8,205 nt of DNA, taken from the NCBI GenBank assembly GCA_947629215.1, contig CANRCU010000091.1, positions 1 through 8,205 on the forward strand, in the 5' to 3' direction. This stretch comes from an uncultured Clostridia bacterium. Its GTDB lineage: Bacteria; Bacillota; Clostridia; Lachnospirales; CAG-274. Below the pieces are notes generated by a model, which did not search any database, was not told the origin of the DNA, and saw only the letters and a program-made list of their open reading frames with translations. Of this stretch, positions 5,869 to 8,205 are shown in pieces; positions within the stretch are counted from its first letter, which is position 1; every line of letters starts with the position of its first letter. The translations under genes were made by a program, and so were the position numbers.

Positions 5869-7596
5869 ATGAAAGTCAGAAACATTTTAGGCGAAAGATT
5901 TAAAGAAGCACCGAAGGACTGTACTATCGCAAGTCATGCATTCATGGTGCGCGGCGGTTATATGCGTTATATGTGCAACGGCATCTATTCGCTTTATACG
6001 CCCGGCAAACGTATAATGCAGAAAATAGAAGCAATAATACGTGACGAAATGAATAAAATAGACGGTCAGGAGGTAATGTTCCCCGTTGTTATGCCCGCTT
6101 CTATCTGGGAGGAGTCGGGACGTTATACTTCCATCGGTAGCGAAATGGTACGTTTTGACGACCGCAGCGGCAACAAGACCGTTCTTGGTATGACGCATGA
6201 GGAAGCGGCGGTACACCTTGCAAGAGATATTGCCAATTCTTATACGGATTATCCCTTTATGATATATCAGATACAGACAAAGTTCCGTGACGAACCGCGC
6301 GCAAGGGGCGGTCTTATCCGTGTACGCGAATTTACTATGAAGGATGCATATTCTTTCCATACCTCAATGGAAGATCTGCAAAAATATTATATGCGCTGCC
6401 ATAAAGCATATGAAAATATTTATAAACGTGTCGGCGCAAAAAATGTTATCTCCGTTTCGTCCGATTCGGGTATGATGGGCGGCAGCGTCAGCCATGAGTT
6501 TATGCTGCTAAGCGATATAGGCGAAGACTCGATAGCTATCTGTCCCGAGTGCGGCTATAAAGCCAATATGGAGGCTGCCGAGTGTATCACCGTCAATCCC
6601 GCAGGCGAGATGGCCGAGCTTAAAAAAGTACATACACCCGACACCAAAACAATAGAGGCATTGAGCGATTTTCTGCATATCAAAGAAAACGAGCTTTGCA
6701 AGGCTGTCGTTTACCAAAAAAATCTGACCGACGAATATGTTATAGTATTTATACGCGGCGATCTTGAAGTAAACGAAACCAAATTAAGGAACCTTCTTGG
6801 CGAAGAAATTCATCCCGCAGCCGAGATAACCGAAGAAAGCGGCATAGTTGCAGGTTTTATAGGTCCCGTCAACTCAAAGGCAAAGGCTGTGATGATATTT
6901 GATAAGTCGCTTATCGGTATGCAAAATATGATCTGCGGCGCAAATGAACTCGATTATCACTATGTGGGCGCAAATCTTGAACGCGACTACAATAAAAATA
7001 TCGAATATGCCGATGTTGCCAAAATATATGACGGCGCTGTCTGCCCGTGCTGCAAAAAGCCCGTTATCACTATTAAAAAGGGTATTGAGGTCGGCAATAT
7101 CTTCCAGCTTGGCACAAAATACACCGAATCCATGGGTATGACCTATCTTGATAAAGACGGCAAGCTGCAAAATCCCATTATGGGCTGCTACGGTATAGGC
7201 GTGGGCAGGCTTGCGGCATCTGTCTGCGAAGAAAGCCATGACGATTACGGTCCGATATGGCCCATAACCATTGCCCCATGGCATGTCGAAATTTGCGCTT
7301 TGCGCGCCGACAACGAAAATGTAAAATTCTGCGCCGACAAGCTCTATGACGAGCTTATCGGTAAAGGCATCGAAGTACTCTATGATGACAGAGATGTCCG
7401 CCCCGGCGCAATGTTTGCCGATGCGGATCTGTTCGGTATACCCGTGCGCGTTGTTGTAAGCCCCAAAAATCTTGATAAGGGCGTTGTGGAAATTTCTCTC
7501 AGGGATAAATCTTTAAAGACCGAATTTTCTCTCGAAACCGCCGTTGAAGATATTTGTAAACTTGTAAATGACGAATTTGCAAAATATACGCTTTGA
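5869..7596 (+). CDS. proS: Prolyl-tRNA synthetase with editing domain
   Basis: A 575-residue cytosolic class II aminoacyl-tRNA synthetase of the long bacterial type (B. subtilis about 564), joining proline to tRNA(Pro). Motif 1 lies around 'VMFPVVMPASIWEESGR', motif 2 is 'FRDEPRARGGLIRVREF' (139-155) and motif 3 is 'GCYGIGVGRL' (439-448). Between motifs 2 and 3 lies the YbaK-like editing insertion (about 224-390), with Lys278 in 'LCKAVVYQ' matching E. coli editing Lys279 and a 'GFIGP' loop (329-333). The C-terminal anticodon-binding domain starts near 'ITIAPWHVEI'. Cysteine pairs at 225/228 and 392/395 bracket the insertion and may bind zinc. Residue 410 is Asn in 'GIEVGNIFQLG', where many ProRS have His. 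The ATG has AAGGAG at 5853-5858, 10 bases away. No T-box is visible in the 87-base gap upstream, and the only promoter hint is a GATAAT at 5835 without a -35. Confidence 0.97.
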   Translation: MKVRNILGERFKEAPKDCTIASHAFMVRGGYMRYMCNGIYSLYTPGKRIMQKIEAIIRDEMNKIDGQEVMFPVVMPASIWEESGRYTSIGSEMVRFDDRSGNKTVLGMTHEEAAVHLARDIANSYTDYPFMIYQIQTKFRDEPRARGGLIRVREFTMKDAYSFHTSMEDLQKYYMRCHKAYENIYKRVGAKNVISVSSDSGMMGGSVSHEFMLLSDIGEDSIAICPECGYKANMEAAECITVNPAGEMAELKKVHTPDTKTIEALSDFLHIKENELCKAVVYQKNLTDEYVIVFIRGDLEVNETKLRNLLGEEIHPAAEITEESGIVAGFIGPVNSKAKAVMIFDKSLIGMQNMICGANELDYHYVGANLERDYNKNIEYADVAKIYDGAVCPCCKKPVITIKKGIEVGNIFQLGTKYTESMGMTYLDKDGKLQNPIMGCYGIGVGRLAASVCEESHDDYGPIWPITIAPWHVEICALRADNENVKFCADKLYDELIGKGIEVLYDDRDVRPGAMFADADLFGIPVRVVVSPKNLDKGVVEISLRDKSLKTEFSLETAVEDICKLVNDEFAKYTL

Positions 7597-7626
7597 CGGA
7601 CTAAACATATAACATAAGTTAATGAT

Positions 7627-7662
7627 ATTACGGGATCTTCATCACATTGTCGATCCCGTAAT
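7627..7662 (+). terminator. Strong hairpin after proS, probable terminator
   Basis: ATTACGGGATC (7627-7637) pairs perfectly with GATCCCGTAAT (7652-7662), an 11-bp stem around a 14-base loop, beginning 30 bases after the proS stop. Only a mixed TTATTGTC follows rather than a T run, so termination efficiency is uncertain. It is the only good candidate between proS and the tRNA promoter. A 9-base direct repeat (AATGATATT at 7621-7629 and 7670-7678) flanks it. Confidence 0.6.
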
Positions 7663-7695
7663 TATTGTCAATGATATTGCGCTGCGTACTTATAA

Positions 7696-7711
7696 CCGAC
7701 TGTTTCGTCGG
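7696..7711 (+). other. Small hairpin in the proS-tRNA gap
   Basis: CCGAC (7696-7700) pairs with GTCGG (7707-7711) around a six-base loop TGTTTC. No T run follows. It could be a secondary terminator or processing signal, or have no function. The rest of 7597-7759 holds nothing else recognisable apart from the hairpin at 7627-7662 and the A/T-rich region before the promoter. Confidence 0.3.
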
Positions 7712-7736
7712 AAGCCCGCTTTTAAGTGCGAATATC

Positions 7737-7788
7737 TTTGAATTTTTTTCAAAAAAGTGTTGACAAACACGCTGATTAGTGGTATTAT
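7737..7788 (+). promoter_or_regulatory. Strong promoter of the tRNA-Lys pair, with A/T-rich upstream element
   Basis: TTGACA at 7760-7765 (6 of 6) and TATTAT at 7783-7788 (5 of 6) are 17 bp apart. T- and A-tracts at 7743-7756, forming a TTTGAA/TTCAAA dyad (7737-7742, 7748-7753), lie just upstream and look like an UP element contacted by the polymerase alpha subunits. Transcription should start near 7795, about 33 bases before the first tRNA. The short leader can fold through GCCG (7799-7802) and CGGC (7813-7816). Confidence 0.88.
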
Positions 7789-7827
7789 ATTATTTGTCGC
7801 CGAGATAATAAGCGGCAAACTTAACAA

Positions 7828-7900
7828 GCGCGACTAGCTCAGCTGGCAGAGCAGGTGACTCTTAATCACAAGGTCCGGGGTTCGAACCCCCGGTCGCGCA
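7828..7900 (+). tRNA. tRNA-Lys (anticodon CTT), copy 1
   Basis: The 73 bases fold as a full cloverleaf. The acceptor stem is GCGCGAC (7828-7834) with GTCGCGC plus discriminator A7900. The D stem is GCTC/GAGC. The anticodon loop is CTCTTAA with CTT at 7861-7863, which reads the Lys codon AAG. The T arm is CGGGG-TTCGAAC-CCCCG. CCA is not encoded and must be added by the nucleotidyltransferase. The outermost anticodon-stem pair (27-43) is G and A, a mismatch; the other four pairs are good. Confidence 0.97.
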
Positions 7901-7928
7901 TTTTTCTTCCCCAAAAGGGCAAAAATGC
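7898..7928 (+). other. Inverted repeat joining the 3' end of tRNA copy 1 to its trailer
   Basis: GCATTTTT (7898-7905), whose first three bases are the last three of the tRNA, pairs with AAAAATGC (7921-7928). Inside it CCC and GGG (7910-7912, 7917-7919) can pair around AAAA. In the primary transcript this could compete with the acceptor stem, or mark the trailer for cleavage. Read the other way, the T run comes before the hairpin, so it is not a normal terminator. Confidence 0.4.
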
Positions 7929-7973
7929 TTATCGGGCGGTTCTGTTCGCTTGATCGCGGATGTAATTTAATAA

Positions 7974-8046
7974 GCGCGACTAGCTCAGCTGGCAGAGCAG
8001 GTGACTCTTAATCACAAGGTCCGGGGTTCGAACCCCCGGTCGCGCA
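7974..8046 (+). tRNA. tRNA-Lys (anticodon CTT), copy 2
   Basis: Identical over all 73 bases to the copy at 7828-7900, with the CTT anticodon at 8007-8009, no encoded CCA and the same 27-43 G/A mismatch. The bases just upstream (TTAATAA versus TTAACAA) are also nearly the same, suggesting a tandem duplication slightly longer than the tRNA. No promoter is seen in the 73-base spacer, so it is probably made from the promoter at 7760-7788 as a two-tRNA precursor. Confidence 0.97.
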
Positions 8047-8084
8047 TTCAAGTTTGTTTTGTATATCAAAACGGCTTTGTCAAC

Positions 8085-8121
8085 AGCAAGACTTCCGTCT
8101 TTCAGACGGTTTGTGCTTGCT
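8085..8121 (+). terminator. Two-part hairpin after the tRNA pair, probable terminator
   Basis: The inner stem CCGTCT (8095-8100)/AGACGG (8104-8109) around TTC is enclosed by the outer stem AGCAAG (8085-8090)/CTTGCT (8116-8121), with an unpaired internal loop. ATTATTATC follows instead of a clean T run. It starts 39 bases after the second tRNA and lies before the next promoter, where a terminator is expected. Confidence 0.65.
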
Positions 8122-8149
8122 ATTATTATCAATAACAAAATTCGATAAT

Positions 8150-8193
8150 TTTTAAAAAAAGTTGTTGACAAACTCGAAAGAGTGTGTTAATAT
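8150..8193 (+). promoter_or_regulatory. Promoter at the right edge, product outside the window
   Basis: TTGACA at 8165-8170 and TAATAT at 8188-8193 are 17 bp apart, with a TG at 8185-8186 giving an extended -10. An A/T-rich block (8150-8160) precedes the -35. It closely resembles the tRNA-Lys promoter (A-tract, then TTGACAAAC), so the next transcript may be another stable RNA or a highly expressed gene. Confidence 0.72.
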
Positions 8194-8205
8194 ATAAAAG
8201 CTGTC

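Noticed and set aside
7901..7973. The spacer between the tRNAs is also 73 bases, suggesting a decayed third tRNA
   Set aside because: No acceptor stem, T-loop TTCGAAC or anticodon arm can be found in it; equal length appears to be chance.
7980..8171. A 63-codon minus-strand frame ending over the second tRNA
   Set aside because: Its 'GVRTPDLVIKSHLLCQLS' end is simply the reverse translation of a tRNA gene, a common false annotation.

Overview
The window reads as chromosomal DNA of a plant-fibre-degrading, low-to-mid-GC member of the Clostridia. The best guess is Ruminococcaceae/Oscillospiraceae, of the Ruminococcus or [Eubacterium] siraeum type. Three things point there: the rlmB-yacP-sigH gene order of Firmicutes, strong AAGGAG-type ribosome binding sites, and a secreted pectate lyase ending in a type I dockerin whose repeats carry the 'AADxAVxLQKAL' pattern. 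The genus is an inference from these features. No database search was possible.

All five complete protein genes, the partial one at the left edge and both tRNAs are on the + strand. Positions 1-4131 look like one run of closely packed genes: the 3' end of an rlmB-type rRNA 2'-O-methyltransferase, overlapping by 4 bases a Rae1/YacP NYN-domain endoribonuclease; the sporulation/stationary-phase sigma factor sigH, which starts at TTG; a free-standing YbaK-type Cys-tRNA(Pro) deacylase; and, 28 bases further on, a 773-residue dockerin-bearing PL1 pectate lyase. I see no convincing promoter or terminator inside this run.

A well-formed sigma-A-type promoter (TTGCCA, 17 bp, TATAAT) at 4170-4198 starts a new unit. 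It has a leader of about 158 bases with two candidate hairpins, followed by glgA (glycogen synthase) and a factor-independent terminator at 5789-5826. Next comes proS (prolyl-tRNA synthetase with its YbaK-like editing insertion), followed by a strong hairpin at 7627-7662.

The right end is a stable-RNA region. A strong promoter (TTGACA, 17 bp, TATTAT) drives two identical tRNA-Lys(CTT) genes 73 bp apart. Then come a two-part hairpin and a second, similar promoter whose product lies outside the window.

Functional themes are translation and its quality control (RlmB, Rae1, YbaK, ProRS, tRNA-Lys), the sigma-H switch, extracellular pectin breakdown and glycogen storage. YbaK and the ProRS editing domain are homologous and act on the same tRNA(Pro) mischarging problem. 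I found no mobile element, CRISPR array, phage gene or clearly new multi-gene system. The most interesting points are the secreted dockerin enzyme placed directly behind sigH-ybaK, an unassigned beta-rich module in that enzyme, and the long structured glgA leader.
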